From positions 1 to 11,906 of the forward strand of contig JAGVNP010000301.1 of the NCBI GenBank assembly GCA_020053185.1: 11,906 bases of DNA, written 5' to 3'. The position numbers and the translations under genes are program-made. The stretch comes from Deltaproteobacteria bacterium. GTDB lineage: Bacteria; Desulfobacterota; Desulfomonilia; UBA1062. This document shows positions 1 through 7,346 of the stretch, in pieces (the first letter of the stretch is position 1; every line of letters starts with the position of its first letter). The notes beneath the pieces are model-generated. The model did no database searches and was not told the DNA's origin. It worked only from the letters and a program-made list of their open reading frames with translations.

Positions 1-2
1 AC

Positions 3-170
3 AAACTCGGCGACGAGGTACGCTACGTGAATTTTATGGATAATCCAGTTAAGATCCTGGTAAATAATAAAGAGGATATAAATCATATCCTGGTACTTCC
101 CAATCTGGGCAAAAAGTATCAGGAGAGCAAAAAGAAACCTAAGGATAAGTGGCTGAAATGCAATCTGTGA
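3..170 (+). CDS. C-terminal fragment of an unrecognised protein
   Basis: The third forward frame is open from the window edge to a TGA at 168-170 and gives 55 residues; the other two forward frames stop within the first 45 bases. The visible part begins KLGDEVRYVNF, contains two short hydrophobic strands (KILV and HILVLPN), and ends in a lysine-rich tail around KKKPKDKW. I do not recognise the family and assign no function. It is called coding because the frame runs cleanly to a stop that is followed about 20 bases later by a strong terminator hairpin. The start and most of the protein lie outside the window. Confidence 0.6.
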   Translation, partial: KLGDEVRYVNFMDNPVKILVNNKEDINHILVLPNLGKKYQESKKKPKDKWLKCNL

Positions 171-188
171 TGATTTAACATATTTAAA

Positions 189-240
189 ATTGGCCTAACT
201 ATCCTTGGGGTAGCTAGGCCAATGGGATCATAATTTTTTT
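189..240. terminator. Bidirectional rho-independent terminator
   Basis: ATTGGCCTA (189-197) pairs perfectly with TAGGCCAAT (215-223). After one A-C mismatch the helix continues as CTATCC against GGGTAG, with one G-T pair, closing on a 3-base loop. A run of seven T follows at 234-240 on the plus strand; a weaker T-rich stretch (TTTAAATA) follows on the minus strand. It sits between two convergent genes, the fragment ending at 170 and the dehydrogenase ending at 251, so it probably serves both. Confidence 0.8.
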
Positions 241-250
241 AAATCAACGA

Positions 251-1036
251 TTATTTGGCTAACAATCCACCATCAACAGGAATGATTGCCCCTGTTACAT
301 AGCTTGATGCACTTGATGTAAGAAATACAGCGAGGCCCTTCATGTCATTTTCTTCTCCATATTTTACCAGAGGAATCTGTGCCAAGGTTAAATCAAGGAT
401 TGGTTTCATCTCAGGTTTGAACACATATTCCATCATGTCTGTACGGAAGAACCCAGGGGCTATGCAATTGACATATATGTTGTATCTGGCTAGCTTTACG
501 GCCAAGTTTTTCGTAAGTGTTTCAATGGCTGCTTTTGATGAGTTGTAGGCAACTGCAGGATGTGCTTCCTCAATGCCACCCCTCGATCCATAGAAAGAAG
601 AAACATTAAGAATTTTGCCGCCCCCCTTGTCTTTCATGATATTTGCTACTCTCTGGGTTAGTATCCATACACCTCTTACATTTACATTAAAAATCTTATC
701 CCATTTATCAAGAGGATACTCTAGGGTCGGTGCTCCCCAGGTAATGCCTGCGTTGTTTACCAGAATATCTACAGTACCGAACTCTTTTATTGTTGCATCA
801 ACGAGGTTGTTGATGTCATCTTTTGATGCCATGTCGCATTTTACTGCAAGTGTCTTTATACCAAGTCCGGCCAGCTTTTTTGCAACCTTCTCGCAATTCT
901 CCACTTTTCTGGATGCGATGACCACGTTCGCGCCAGCTTCAGCCAGGCCAGTTGCAATAAATTCCCCGATGCCTCTTCCGCCTCCTGTGACAATGGCGAC
1001 CTTTCCGCTCAAATCAAACAGCTGTTTTACATTCAT
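251..1036 (-). CDS. Short-chain dehydrogenase/reductase (SDR), 261 aa
   Basis: A cytoplasmic NAD(P)-dependent oxidoreductase of the classical SDR family, of usual length (about 250-260 aa). The Rossmann fold begins with the cofactor motif TGGGRGIG (residues 17-24), followed by NNAG (94-97) and the structural Asn119 in NVNVRG. The catalytic Tyr164 and Lys168 lie in YNSSK. The catalytic Ser is probably Ser147 in NVSS; it lies 17 residues before the Tyr rather than the usual 13, so there is a small insertion (GGIEEAHP region). The C-terminus has the usual substrate-loop PGFFRTDM and a final SYVTGAIIPVDGG strand. The ATG at 1036 has an AAGGAGG ribosome site. It lies 31 bases downstream of fumarase beta and is probably last in that operon. 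The overall look is like gluconate 5-dehydrogenase or 3-oxoacyl-ACP reductase, but the substrate cannot be read from sequence. Confidence 0.9.
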   Translation of the reverse strand: MNVKQLFDLSGKVAIVTGGGRGIGEFIATGLAEAGANVVIASRKVENCEKVAKKLAGLGIKTLAVKCDMASKDDINNLVDATIKEFGTVDILVNNAGITWGAPTLEYPLDKWDKIFNVNVRGVWILTQRVANIMKDKGGGKILNVSSFYGSRGGIEEAHPAVAYNSSKAAIETLTKNLAVKLARYNIYVNCIAPGFFRTDMMEYVFKPEMKPILDLTLAQIPLVKYGEENDMKGLAVFLTSSASSYVTGAIIPVDGGLLAK

Positions 1037-1067
1037 GCAAACCTCCTTGTGTGTGATGAGACTGAAT

Positions 1068-1649
1068 TTATTTTTTATCGATTAGCTTATAAAATCGTTT
1101 TTCTGATCGTTCCCTTATTCCCTCGTAGAGCGATCGGCCATGGCTGTCCATAGTTACAAGTGCAGGGAGTTTTTCCACATTTAAAATCCACATGGCTTCT
1201 GGCTGGCCGAATTCTTCCAGCATGTAGACTGCCTCAACTTTTTTGATGTGCCTGGCAATAGAAATAGCTGCACCGCCAGCTATGCTCAAGTATACGCAGC
1301 CGAATTTTTTCATGGCAGTTAACGTATTTTTACCCATGCCTCCTTTGCCCATGATAGCGCCAGGTTGAAATTTTTTGATGATGGCAGCCTCATACGGCTC
1401 TTCCCTTATGGATGTGGTAGGGCCTGCAGCAATGATGCTCCACGCATTCCCTTTTTTTATTACCACAGGACCGCAATGGTATATTACATGGCCTTTGATA
1501 TCGATTGGCAGCTTGCCTTTGGAAGCAAGATATTTGTGGATCTGATCTCTTGCAGTGACGATCCTGCCGGAGAGCGTTATCTGATCTCCGGCTTTTAGTT
1601 TTTTGATTTCATTCTTATCGAACGGAGAGATAATGTGTTTTACAGCCAT
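1068..1649 (-). CDS. fumB: Fumarate hydratase class I, beta subunit
   Basis: This is the C-terminal half of a two-subunit class I fumarase, the iron-sulfur enzyme interconverting fumarate and L-malate in the TCA cycle; the beta subunit of L-tartrate dehydratase is a close alternative. At 193 aa it has the usual length of a stand-alone beta subunit. Family motifs in order are GRIVTARDQIHK (about 29-40), the substrate-binding stretch AGPTTSIREEPYE (about 75-87), GKGGMGKNT (about 101-109), GQPEAMW, and the terminal MDSHGRSLYE. The start codon overlaps the last ten bases of the alpha gene and is preceded by GGAGAG inside the alpha coding sequence, so translation is probably coupled and 1:1. The symbol follows the naming of split class I enzymes and is not a claim of orthology to E. 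coli FumB. The minus-strand order alpha-beta-SDR reads as one transcript. Confidence 0.88.
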   Translation of the reverse strand: MAVKHIISPFDKNEIKKLKAGDQITLSGRIVTARDQIHKYLASKGKLPIDIKGHVIYHCGPVVIKKGNAWSIIAAGPTTSIREEPYEAAIIKKFQPGAIMGKGGMGKNTLTAMKKFGCVYLSIAGGAAISIARHIKKVEAVYMLEEFGQPEAMWILNVEKLPALVTMDSHGRSLYEGIRERSEKRFYKLIDKK

Positions 1650-2506
1650 TTTTTTATCTCTCCTTTATCGCTAAGTTCTATTGCATATCTTCGGGTAGCC
1701 CAGCATGAATAGCTTACTGTAACAAAATAGCATGCAGGATGCCGCTCAATAACACTGATCTTTACACCCAAAAGTGTTGTTTTTCCGCCTAAGCCCATTG
1801 GCCCTATGCCGAGGTCGTTAGCTTGATCGAGAACGATTTTTTCAAGCTCTGCGAGTTTTTTTACAGGATTTTTATCATTGAGTTTTCTGAAAAGCTGCTC
1901 TTTTGCATGAAGATATCCGGCTGCTCTGTCTCCTCCTATGGATACACCAAGTATACCCGGCGCACAGCCGATTCCTTGTGCTTTGAATACTGCATCCAAA
2001 AGACAACGACGCACGCCTTCTAAATCTCTGTTGGCACTTAAATTGGAGCAGGGAAGGCTGTACTGCGTACTCATGTTTTCTGATCCGCCGCCTTTGAGCA
2101 TGAGATAAACTTGAGTTGGCCCGTCCCAAGTATGGACATAGATCTGCGGTATGTTTGTGCCTGTATTTTTTTCAGTAAGGGTATTGACGCTGTTCTGGCG
2201 CAAGATACCTTTATCTGTGAGATCTTTTGCTGCGCTTTTGATTGCATCTTCGATTGCAATGACGCCAGGCACTGGCCTTGATTTTATTATGGCAGTGATC
2301 ATGCCCGTGTCCTGGCACATGGGTTTCTGCTCTTTTTTAGCAAGGCCAATGTTTTGCTTGATGATAGACAGGGTTTGATAGCCAGGAGAATTCAGAGTTT
2401 CTTTTTTAAGCGCTGCTGAGATTGCTAATGAAATGTCAGACGGAAGCTCTGTTGCGGTTCTTTGTATAAGGGTGAGCATGCTTGCGTGTAACTTTGATTT
2501 TAGCAT
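1640..2506 (-). CDS. fumA: Fumarate hydratase class I, alpha subunit
   Basis: The iron-sulfur-binding half of the two-subunit class I fumarase (or tartrate dehydratase), 288 aa, typical for split alpha subunits. Three cysteines sit where the [4Fe-4S] ligands are expected: Cys64 in MCQDTGM, Cys181 in GIGCAPGILG and Cys268 in SYSCWATRR. Other family blocks are GGGSENMS (139-146) and GPMGLGGKTTLLG (about 235-247). The cluster leaves one iron for substrate and is oxygen-labile, which suits an anaerobe. The ATG at 2506 has only a weak ribosome site (AAGAGA), and the N-terminus matches the family length, so I keep it. It is the first gene of the alpha-beta-SDR cluster. No convincing promoter was found in the 195 bases upstream, which hold a large inverted repeat and the divergent tRNA-Pro. 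Confidence 0.9.
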   Translation of the reverse strand: MLKSKLHASMLTLIQRTATELPSDISLAISAALKKETLNSPGYQTLSIIKQNIGLAKKEQKPMCQDTGMITAIIKSRPVPGVIAIEDAIKSAAKDLTDKGILRQNSVNTLTEKNTGTNIPQIYVHTWDGPTQVYLMLKGGGSENMSTQYSLPCSNLSANRDLEGVRRCLLDAVFKAQGIGCAPGILGVSIGGDRAAGYLHAKEQLFRKLNDKNPVKKLAELEKIVLDQANDLGIGPMGLGGKTTLLGVKISVIERHPACYFVTVSYSCWATRRYAIELSDKGEIKKWL

Positions 2507-2562
2507 TCTCTTAAATTATCATAACTGAAATGGTTTTCAAAGGGACAAAGAGGGCTTTGGTT

Positions 2563-2638
2563 TGATTGGTTTTATTTGTTTGATTAGTTTAACTGGACGA
2601 GAGCTCAACCAATAGAACTAATAAAACTAATGGAACTG
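2563..2638. repeat. Inverted array of degenerate 9-nt units
   Basis: The left half has three 9-base units, TGATTGGTT, TTATTTGTT and TGATTAGTT (2563-2589), followed by a partial TAACTGGAC. After a GAGAGCTC centre, the right half carries the complementary type: AACCAATAG, AACTAATAA, AACTAATGG and AACTG (2607-2638). The reverse complement of the right half aligns with the left half over about 27 bases with scattered mismatches, so the transcript could fold into a long imperfect hairpin. It lies between the fumarase operon and tRNA-Pro. It could be an intergenic repeat family or a structured 5' leader of the fumarase mRNA. Confidence 0.6.
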
Positions 2639-2655
2639 TTCGGAAGCCCACTACC

Positions 2656-2684
2656 TTGACACTACCATACCCCTATGTTAGCAA
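2656..2684 (+). promoter_or_regulatory. Candidate sigma-70-type promoter for tRNA-Pro
   Basis: A perfect TTGACA -35 box lies at 2656-2661 and, 17 bases on, a poor -10 (TAGCAA, 2679-2684, three of six matches). Transcription would begin near 2691, about ten bases before the tRNA, which is a normal precursor leader. Only the -35 box is strong. Confidence 0.35.
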
Positions 2685-2701
2685 GGTAAAAGTTTGATGG
2701 A

Positions 2702-2778
2702 CGGGACGTGGCGCAGCCTGGTAGCGCACCTGAATGGGGTTCAGGGGGTCGGAGGTTCAAATCCTCTCGTCCCGACCA
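2702..2778 (+). tRNA. tRNA-Pro (anticodon GGG)
   Basis: A complete 77-base cloverleaf. The acceptor stem CGGGACG pairs with CGTCCCG, the D stem GCGC/GCGC encloses AGCCTGGTA, and the anticodon stem CCTGA/TCAGG encloses the loop ATGGGGT, giving anticodon GGG. The T arm is GGAGG-TTCAAAT-CCTCT, with one G-U pair. A75 is the discriminator position and CCA is encoded at 2776-2778. GGG reads CCC and CCU proline codons. It stands alone; no terminator with a T run is seen just downstream. Confidence 0.95.
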
Positions 2779-3117
2779 GTGAAATCAATAAGTTATACCA
2801 AACCTACCCTCTCTTATTTCAAATCAACCACACTGAGAATAAACCTTAGAAATATCAGAGATCTGGATTTTTGATTAAACAACAGTATCTGTGGACTTTC
2901 TCTGAGTACTGGTCCTGCATGTCGTGCAATATTCAATATTGTGCTACGCTACAGAAAATGCACAAAAATGTTTCATTGCAAACAAAGAACAATCATGTGG
3001 CATCATGGCTTTATATTGTCTGAAACGCTTGACTTCTTGGCGTTTTGTAACAAATTGTTGCTCTTGGCATAGAGGTTGCTTTTACACAGATTGGGAAAGA
3101 ATATAAAGGAGGACAGT
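2779..3117. other. Intergenic region, no gene seen
   Basis: The 339 bases between tRNA-Pro and the synthetase-like gene hold no convincing coding frame, T-box leader or riboswitch. A perfect 15-base dyad, CAATATT-C-AATATTG, lies at 2927-2941 and could be an operator, but AT-rich dyads of this size arise by chance. A cysteine-rich 60-codon frame starting GTG at 2924 has no ribosome site and overlaps the real start of the next gene. Confidence 0.4.
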
Positions 3118-4341
3118 ATGGAGTTTATTGGCGAAGATCTATTTCACTTTCAGGCATCACTTGAGCAGTCAGGGTTTACGCTTGAGGATTTCATCAGAGA
3201 GAATTACGTCAATAAATGGATAAATGAAGAACTTTTTGCAGCCATGACCATCCGAACCACTATGGTGACTGCAATCCATAATTATCTTGTAAACGAAGGG
3301 CTATTAAACCTTGAGCGCGTGCAGATGAGCCCTTTGACAGACCCTCTTGCCCATGATGTAGAACATGTACCCACCATTCATTATAAGGGTATGCCCTATG
3401 TGGCAACGCACTCCATGATCTACAGCAAGTTTCTCTCGTGCTTCAATTCCAGGCTCAAGGGCATCTTTGTGGATTCACCCAATATCAGACTGGAGATCGA
3501 GAGTCCGCAGAGAAAACAGAGAGGCAAGTATCTGATCGATTTTTCTCAGATCGATGTCGAACTCAGGAGAAACAAGGGAATCGATTTTGAAGAATATAAG
3601 AGCAAGCCTGAAAAGGTGAAGAAGATCCTAAAAGAAGATCTTGAGCGCGCCATTGATTTTTTCGAGCGTATGATAATTGCAGGAGTAACGGCAATCGTTG
3701 AGAAAAATCAGGATGAACTTAAAGCCCTGGGCGTTGCATTGGAGGTTCCTGTTCAGCCGTTCCCCAGGCTAAAGCATGATGAGATAGTGAAGAAGTACGG
3801 CAAGATCAATACTGATGCAAAAGCAGGAGAGGATGTTTCCTCTCAATTCTTCTGGATAATAGGGCTTATGCGGGAAAACTATGATCTCATCTATCCTTAT
3901 ATCCTTCCAGATGGGACAAAAATCCCGATTTCCTCATTTACTTCGGACATGATCTACAACTATGATATCTGCGCCAAGTCCATCATAAGGGAGACCGGCA
4001 AATTTACACCGGCGCTTGAGATCCTTTCTGGTGCAATAAGGGAATGGCTCTATGAGCCCATTATAGAGAGGCTTATTGATAATAAGGTAATCCCTGAGCG
4101 ACCAAAGTTTGAAAACGGGCAGCTCACCAACATAGAGATCCTTGATGGGTATGGACCGTTCCTGACTGCAGTGCACATGAAGGATGCAAAAGGCAAACCA
4201 TATTTCCCCGAGACTTTTGGCGCTGGAATAGGTGTAGAAAGATCCTTGTATGCAATGCTGAAAGGACCAAAGATAGAAAAGATCGATGATCTGACATGTT
4301 TTGGAAAGAACCCGGATTCCTATCCGATATTCTTGTTCTAA
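3118..4341 (+). CDS. Asx-type class II aaRS paralog, probable asparagine synthetase A
   Basis: This 407-aa protein has the catalytic core of an aspartyl/asparaginyl-tRNA synthetase but begins at once with the class II fold, so the N-terminal OB-fold anticodon-binding domain is absent. The motif 1 region is about 43-75, ending in SPLTDPLAHD. Motif 2 has Arg124-x-Glu126 and FSQIDVE (142-148), and motif 3 is GAGIGVERSLYAML (368-381) with Arg375. An ALEILSGAIREW segment matches the amino-acid-binding region of Asx synthetases. A known archaeal relative (Pyrococcus abyssi) makes asparagine from aspartate using ATP and ammonia, so that role is proposed here by inference. A true but truncated AsnRS, or an enzyme ligating another substrate, remains possible. 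The ATG at 3118 is chosen over an upstream in-frame ATG at 3076 because AAGGAGGA lies 4-5 bases before it. Next to a nitrogen locus, an ammonia-using asparagine synthetase would fit. Confidence 0.7.
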   Translation: MEFIGEDLFHFQASLEQSGFTLEDFIRENYVNKWINEELFAAMTIRTTMVTAIHNYLVNEGLLNLERVQMSPLTDPLAHDVEHVPTIHYKGMPYVATHSMIYSKFLSCFNSRLKGIFVDSPNIRLEIESPQRKQRGKYLIDFSQIDVELRRNKGIDFEEYKSKPEKVKKILKEDLERAIDFFERMIIAGVTAIVEKNQDELKALGVALEVPVQPFPRLKHDEIVKKYGKINTDAKAGEDVSSQFFWIIGLMRENYDLIYPYILPDGTKIPISSFTSDMIYNYDICAKSIIRETGKFTPALEILSGAIREWLYEPIIERLIDNKVIPERPKFENGQLTNIEILDGYGPFLTAVHMKDAKGKPYFPETFGAGIGVERSLYAMLKGPKIEKIDDLTCFGKNPDSYPIFLF

Positions 4342-4389
4342 GGCACAAAGTACCAAAGGCACAGAGGCACAAAGAAAAACTCTGTGCCT
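4341..4389. terminator. GGCACA repeats and hairpin between convergent genes
   Basis: AGGCACAGAG (4357-4366) pairs perfectly over ten bases with CTCTGTGCCT (4380-4389) across a 13-base A-rich loop. The left arm sits among GGCACAAAG direct repeats (from 4342, and again at 4367). No T run follows the stem on either strand; read on the minus strand the loop itself is T-rich. The position, right after the synthetase-like stop and upstream of the end of convergent glnD, suggests a transcript-end structure, but it is not a canonical terminator. Confidence 0.45.
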
Positions 4390-4467
4390 AAGATCTTGCG
4401 CTTCTGGCGGTTTTTATACTTTTCACGTTCGATGAGATAAGTTCAGTGAGAGTTAGCTCGTACTCGT

Positions 4468-6924
4468 CTAAGGAGCCAATATGTCATGGATGGCCTTTAT
4501 GATCTGTGTTTTTTGGCTTTCATCCTCGATTTTTTCGCCAAGCTCATCCACCACATAGAATACGTTATCACAAAAATCCCCATCCCTGGAGACAAAGGCT
4601 CTATGGATATTGAGGCAAAAGCTGTTAATGACTTTTGCAATATGAAAGAGTATCCCGATCCGGTGCGGCGCAGAGATCTCGATCAGAGTGAAAAAATCAG
4701 AACGTTCATTATTGATAATAACCGATGGGTGCTTTTTGCGGATCATCGTGCGCTGTGTTCCCTGGAGCGGTTTTGTAACAAGTACCCTCCCATCAATATC
4801 GAGCTTGTCCAATGATATGAGATTAAACTGATCTGCAATCTTGTTCCATTCTGTAAAGCCTTTCCATGCTGGCATGACCTCAAATACGTCTACTGCAGTA
4901 TTGTCAAGCCATGTGAATATTTTTGCAGAGAGGATGTCGAGATGATTGATTGCCATGATGCCGGTCAATGTGGCAAATAGACCGGGCCTGTCCATTGCGA
5001 TGATGGTCAGAATAAAATGGTCTCCCTCCTGGGTCACATGAATCTCGATATCGGACAATGATCGTATTTTTACGCTCAATTTTAAGTGGGTTATGATATC
5101 AGCGCTATCTATGAGCAGCACGTAGATCTGGGGCAAAGCCCATAGACGGCCTGCAAATTTTTTTCCAAGTTCATCTGGTACCCTGTGAAGAAGCTCCTGC
5201 CACTTTTTGGCCAGATGGGTGGCATTGCCTGGCTCTTTTAGCAAGCCTTTTTGAAGAATGTTGAGGGTTTTTCTGAAGAGCTCGCGGATAAGGGCTGCTT
5301 TCCAGTCAGTCCATGCTCCAGGCCCTGTTGCCTTTGAATCAGCAATTGTGAGGAGGTAAAGGTGAAGCAATTTTTGTGTGTCACCCAGCATCTGTGCAAA
5401 CTCAATGATGACACGCTCTTCCGAAAGGTCACGGGTAAGCGCAATCTGCGCGAGAGCAAGGTGTTTTTTTACAATGAATCGAATAAATTCTGCCCTGTCT
5501 TCTGAAAGGCCAAGCCTGATGACAATCTTATATGCGAGATCTGCACCATGTGAGGAGTGCTTTTCTTTGCCCCCTTTTCCAATATCATGGAGTAGAGCAG
5601 TTAAGTATAGGAGTTCTTTATCTTTTATCTGCGAAAATGTTTCGGACTCTTCTTTTTCAAGGGATTTCATCTCGTGCAGGGTAAGAATACTGTGCAGATC
5701 TATGGTCAGGGTATGGTATACCCCAAACTGGGTTCGCCCTTTAATCCCTTTGAACTCAGGGATAAAGCGTTCAAGAACACCCATCTCGATCATAGCAGTC
5801 AAGGCCTCCTGTGCCTCTTTTGCTCTCAGGAGTTGGAGGAATACATCTCTTGTACTGGAACAAGCTATTCGCACAAGGGAGAGATTGTCACGGATGAGAG
5901 ATCTTGCTGAAGGGTGGAGAGGTTTTCCCAGTGTTGCCATATGTGCAAAGGCTTTCAGAATGAGATCCGGATCTTTATCTATCTCATGGTTTTTTGAGAA
6001 TATGATCTGGTCTGATTTGAGCTCAAAATGTGAATCAATTCTTTTATTTGTTTTATTTTTATCAATGCCAAGGCTATGGGCCATTGCAGTGATTGCTGCA
6101 CTACTCACTGATTTCAGGATAAGTGCATTGTGATGGGATTCTCTCATGAATAGTTCTGACGGAGTTAAAACCCCTTCTTTGATGTGCAGAGAATGTGCAA
6201 TGGTATCCTGATACTCCAGATATATCCTGTCATTTTTTCTAGCAGAGATTGTGTGGAGAAGGGCTCTTACCTTTAAGAGAAAATTGAGAGCAGATAAAAG
6301 TTCTTTATGATCAGTATGGCTTATAATGCCTGCAGATTCGAGTTCCGATAGATCATTGGCTTTGCAGACAATTTTTGCTGCCCACATCATGCTGTGAAAA
6401 TCTCTTAGCCCGCCTTTTCCTTCTTTTAGATCAGGTTCCTGAATATATGAGACATCACCGAAGGCGGCATGGCGTTTTTTGTTGTGCAAGGTAATGTTTG
6501 CAAAGAATTTCTTTTTGTTGCGAAAAACCCTGTCTTTTATCAAGGCCTTTTGAAGGTCTTTAAAAAATCTATAATCTCCGCAGAGAAACCTTGCATCAAG
6601 TAGTGATGTGCTAAAGAAGAAATCTTTTCTCGCATCGTTAAGCGCTTCTTTTATTTTTCTTACACTGTAACTAACATTGAATTTTTTGTCCCACAAAGGA
6701 TACATTATGGAACGGAGTAGGTTTTCAGTCTGACTTTGAGTGGCTTTTTGAGTGAGGAGCAGGAGATCAAGGTCTGAAAATGGGCACAACTCTTTTCTCC
6801 CGTATCCGCCAAGTGCTATGAGCCCCCAGTCTTGGAAAGAAGGATGGTTTTCAAAAAGACGGATGATAATCTCATCGGTCTGTCGCGTAAGATCTTCAGC
6901 AAGGGTTATTCCATTATATGACAT
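4468..6924 (-). CDS. glnD: PII uridylyltransferase / uridylyl-removing enzyme GlnD
   Basis: A cytoplasmic bifunctional enzyme that uridylylates PII (GlnK) when glutamine is low and removes UMP when it is high. Domains in order: a nucleotidyltransferase with GGYGRKELCPFSDLD (39-53, catalytic Asp51 and Asp53); the GlnD linker region with EGKGGLRDFHSM (168-179); an HD hydrolase domain with His404, His411, His446-Asp447 in LLHDIGKGGKEKHSSHG and Asp529 in TIADSKATGPGAW; and two C-terminal glutamine-sensing ACT domains (about 638-715 and 746-818). At 818 aa it is slightly shorter than usual, mostly at the N-terminus. An in-frame TAG at 6928-6930 excludes any earlier start. The ribosome site is weak, and a 15-bp hairpin separates the gene from glnK1, so expression may be lower than that of amtB1-glnK1. 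The targets are the two PII proteins in this window. Confidence 0.96.
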   Translation of the reverse strand: MSYNGITLAEDLTRQTDEIIIRLFENHPSFQDWGLIALGGYGRKELCPFSDLDLLLLTQKATQSQTENLLRSIMYPLWDKKFNVSYSVRKIKEALNDARKDFFFSTSLLDARFLCGDYRFFKDLQKALIKDRVFRNKKKFFANITLHNKKRHAAFGDVSYIQEPDLKEGKGGLRDFHSMMWAAKIVCKANDLSELESAGIISHTDHKELLSALNFLLKVRALLHTISARKNDRIYLEYQDTIAHSLHIKEGVLTPSELFMRESHHNALILKSVSSAAITAMAHSLGIDKNKTNKRIDSHFELKSDQIIFSKNHEIDKDPDLILKAFAHMATLGKPLHPSARSLIRDNLSLVRIACSSTRDVFLQLLRAKEAQEALTAMIEMGVLERFIPEFKGIKGRTQFGVYHTLTIDLHSILTLHEMKSLEKEESETFSQIKDKELLYLTALLHDIGKGGKEKHSSHGADLAYKIVIRLGLSEDRAEFIRFIVKKHLALAQIALTRDLSEERVIIEFAQMLGDTQKLLHLYLLTIADSKATGPGAWTDWKAALIRELFRKTLNILQKGLLKEPGNATHLAKKWQELLHRVPDELGKKFAGRLWALPQIYVLLIDSADIITHLKLSVKIRSLSDIEIHVTQEGDHFILTIIAMDRPGLFATLTGIMAINHLDILSAKIFTWLDNTAVDVFEVMPAWKGFTEWNKIADQFNLISLDKLDIDGRVLVTKPLQGTQRTMIRKKHPSVIINNERSDFFTLIEISAPHRIGILFHIAKVINSFCLNIHRAFVSRDGDFCDNVFYVVDELGEKIEDESQKTQIIKAIHDILAP

Positions 6925-6944
6925 AAGCTATCTCTGAATTATTA

Positions 6945-6984
6945 ATATCACCCCATACAATAAACTACCTGTATGGGGTGATAT
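6945..6984 (-). terminator. Perfect 15-bp hairpin between glnK1 and glnD
   Basis: ATATCACCCCATACA (6945-6959) and TGTATGGGGTGATAT (6970-6984) are exact reverse complements with a 10-base loop. The hairpin begins ten bases after the glnK1 stop and ends about 20 bases before the glnD start. In the direction of transcription it is followed by TAATAATT rather than a solid T run. It is therefore likely a partial terminator, an attenuator or an mRNA 3'-end stabiliser for amtB1-glnK1. Confidence 0.65.
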
Positions 6985-6994
6985 CTTAGGGGGC

Positions 6995-7333
6995 TTAGAT
7001 AGCATCAACGCCTGATTCGCCTGTTCGTATGCGTATGACCTGTTCCAATGGAATGATGAATATCTTGCCATCGCCGATTTTTCCTGTCTTGGCCACTTTC
7101 ATGATGGTATCTACCACGGCATCAGCTAGGCTAGATTCTACTACGATTTCCATCTTTATCTTGGGGATAAAGTCTACCTCATACTCAGCGCCTCTATAGA
7201 TTTCCTTATGTCCTCTTTGTCTGCCAAACCCTTTTACCTCAGTGATGGTCATGCCCTTGATGCCGATGGAATGCAGGGCCGACTTTACCTCATCGAGCTT
7301 AAATGGTTTTATGATCGCTTCTATCTTTTTCAT
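6995..7333 (-). CDS. glnK: Nitrogen regulatory PII protein 1 (GlnK type)
   Basis: A trimeric cytoplasmic signal protein of 112 aa, the standard PII length. It binds ATP/ADP and 2-oxoglutarate and, in its unmodified form, plugs the partner ammonium channel. The T-loop carries the uridylylation tyrosine Tyr51 in YRGAEYEVDF, Gln39 of the nucleotide/2-oxoglutarate site is in GRQRGHKE, and the C-terminal PII signature TGKIGDGKIFI (88-98) is intact. It follows amtB1 by 13 bases with an AAGGAGG ribosome site, the classic amtB-glnK arrangement. Counting by eye, it shares 82 of 112 positions with the second PII at 11115-11453; the residue after Tyr51 is Glu here and Thr there, so the T-loops differ where partners bind. 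It should be a GlnD substrate. Confidence 0.95.
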   Translation of the reverse strand: MKKIEAIIKPFKLDEVKSALHSIGIKGMTITEVKGFGRQRGHKEIYRGAEYEVDFIPKIKMEIVVESSLADAVVDTIMKVAKTGKIGDGKIFIIPLEQVIRIRTGESGVDAI

Positions 7334-7346
7334 ACAATCCTCCTTT

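Noticed and set aside
615..1085. 156-codon frame antisense to the SDR gene
   Set aside because: The minus strand has intact SDR motifs with a strong ribosome site; this frame has no recognisable features.
2779..2822. Possible terminator after tRNA-Pro (TGAAATCAATAAG / CTTATTTCA)
   Set aside because: The arms pair only with an internal offset across about 20 bases and no T run follows.
2924..3106. 60-codon cysteine-rich frame
   Set aside because: It has a GTG start without a ribosome site and runs almost to the ribosome site of the next gene; composition alone does not support it.
2779..3117. T-box leader or other riboswitch before the synthetase-like gene
   Set aside because: No T-box sequence, specifier loop or terminator/antiterminator pair could be found; only a short AT-rich dyad is present.
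5378..6133. 251-codon open frame on the plus strand
   Set aside because: It lies wholly antisense to the well-conserved glnD, is rich in Ser, Arg and Cys as expected for a shadow frame, and has no ribosome site.
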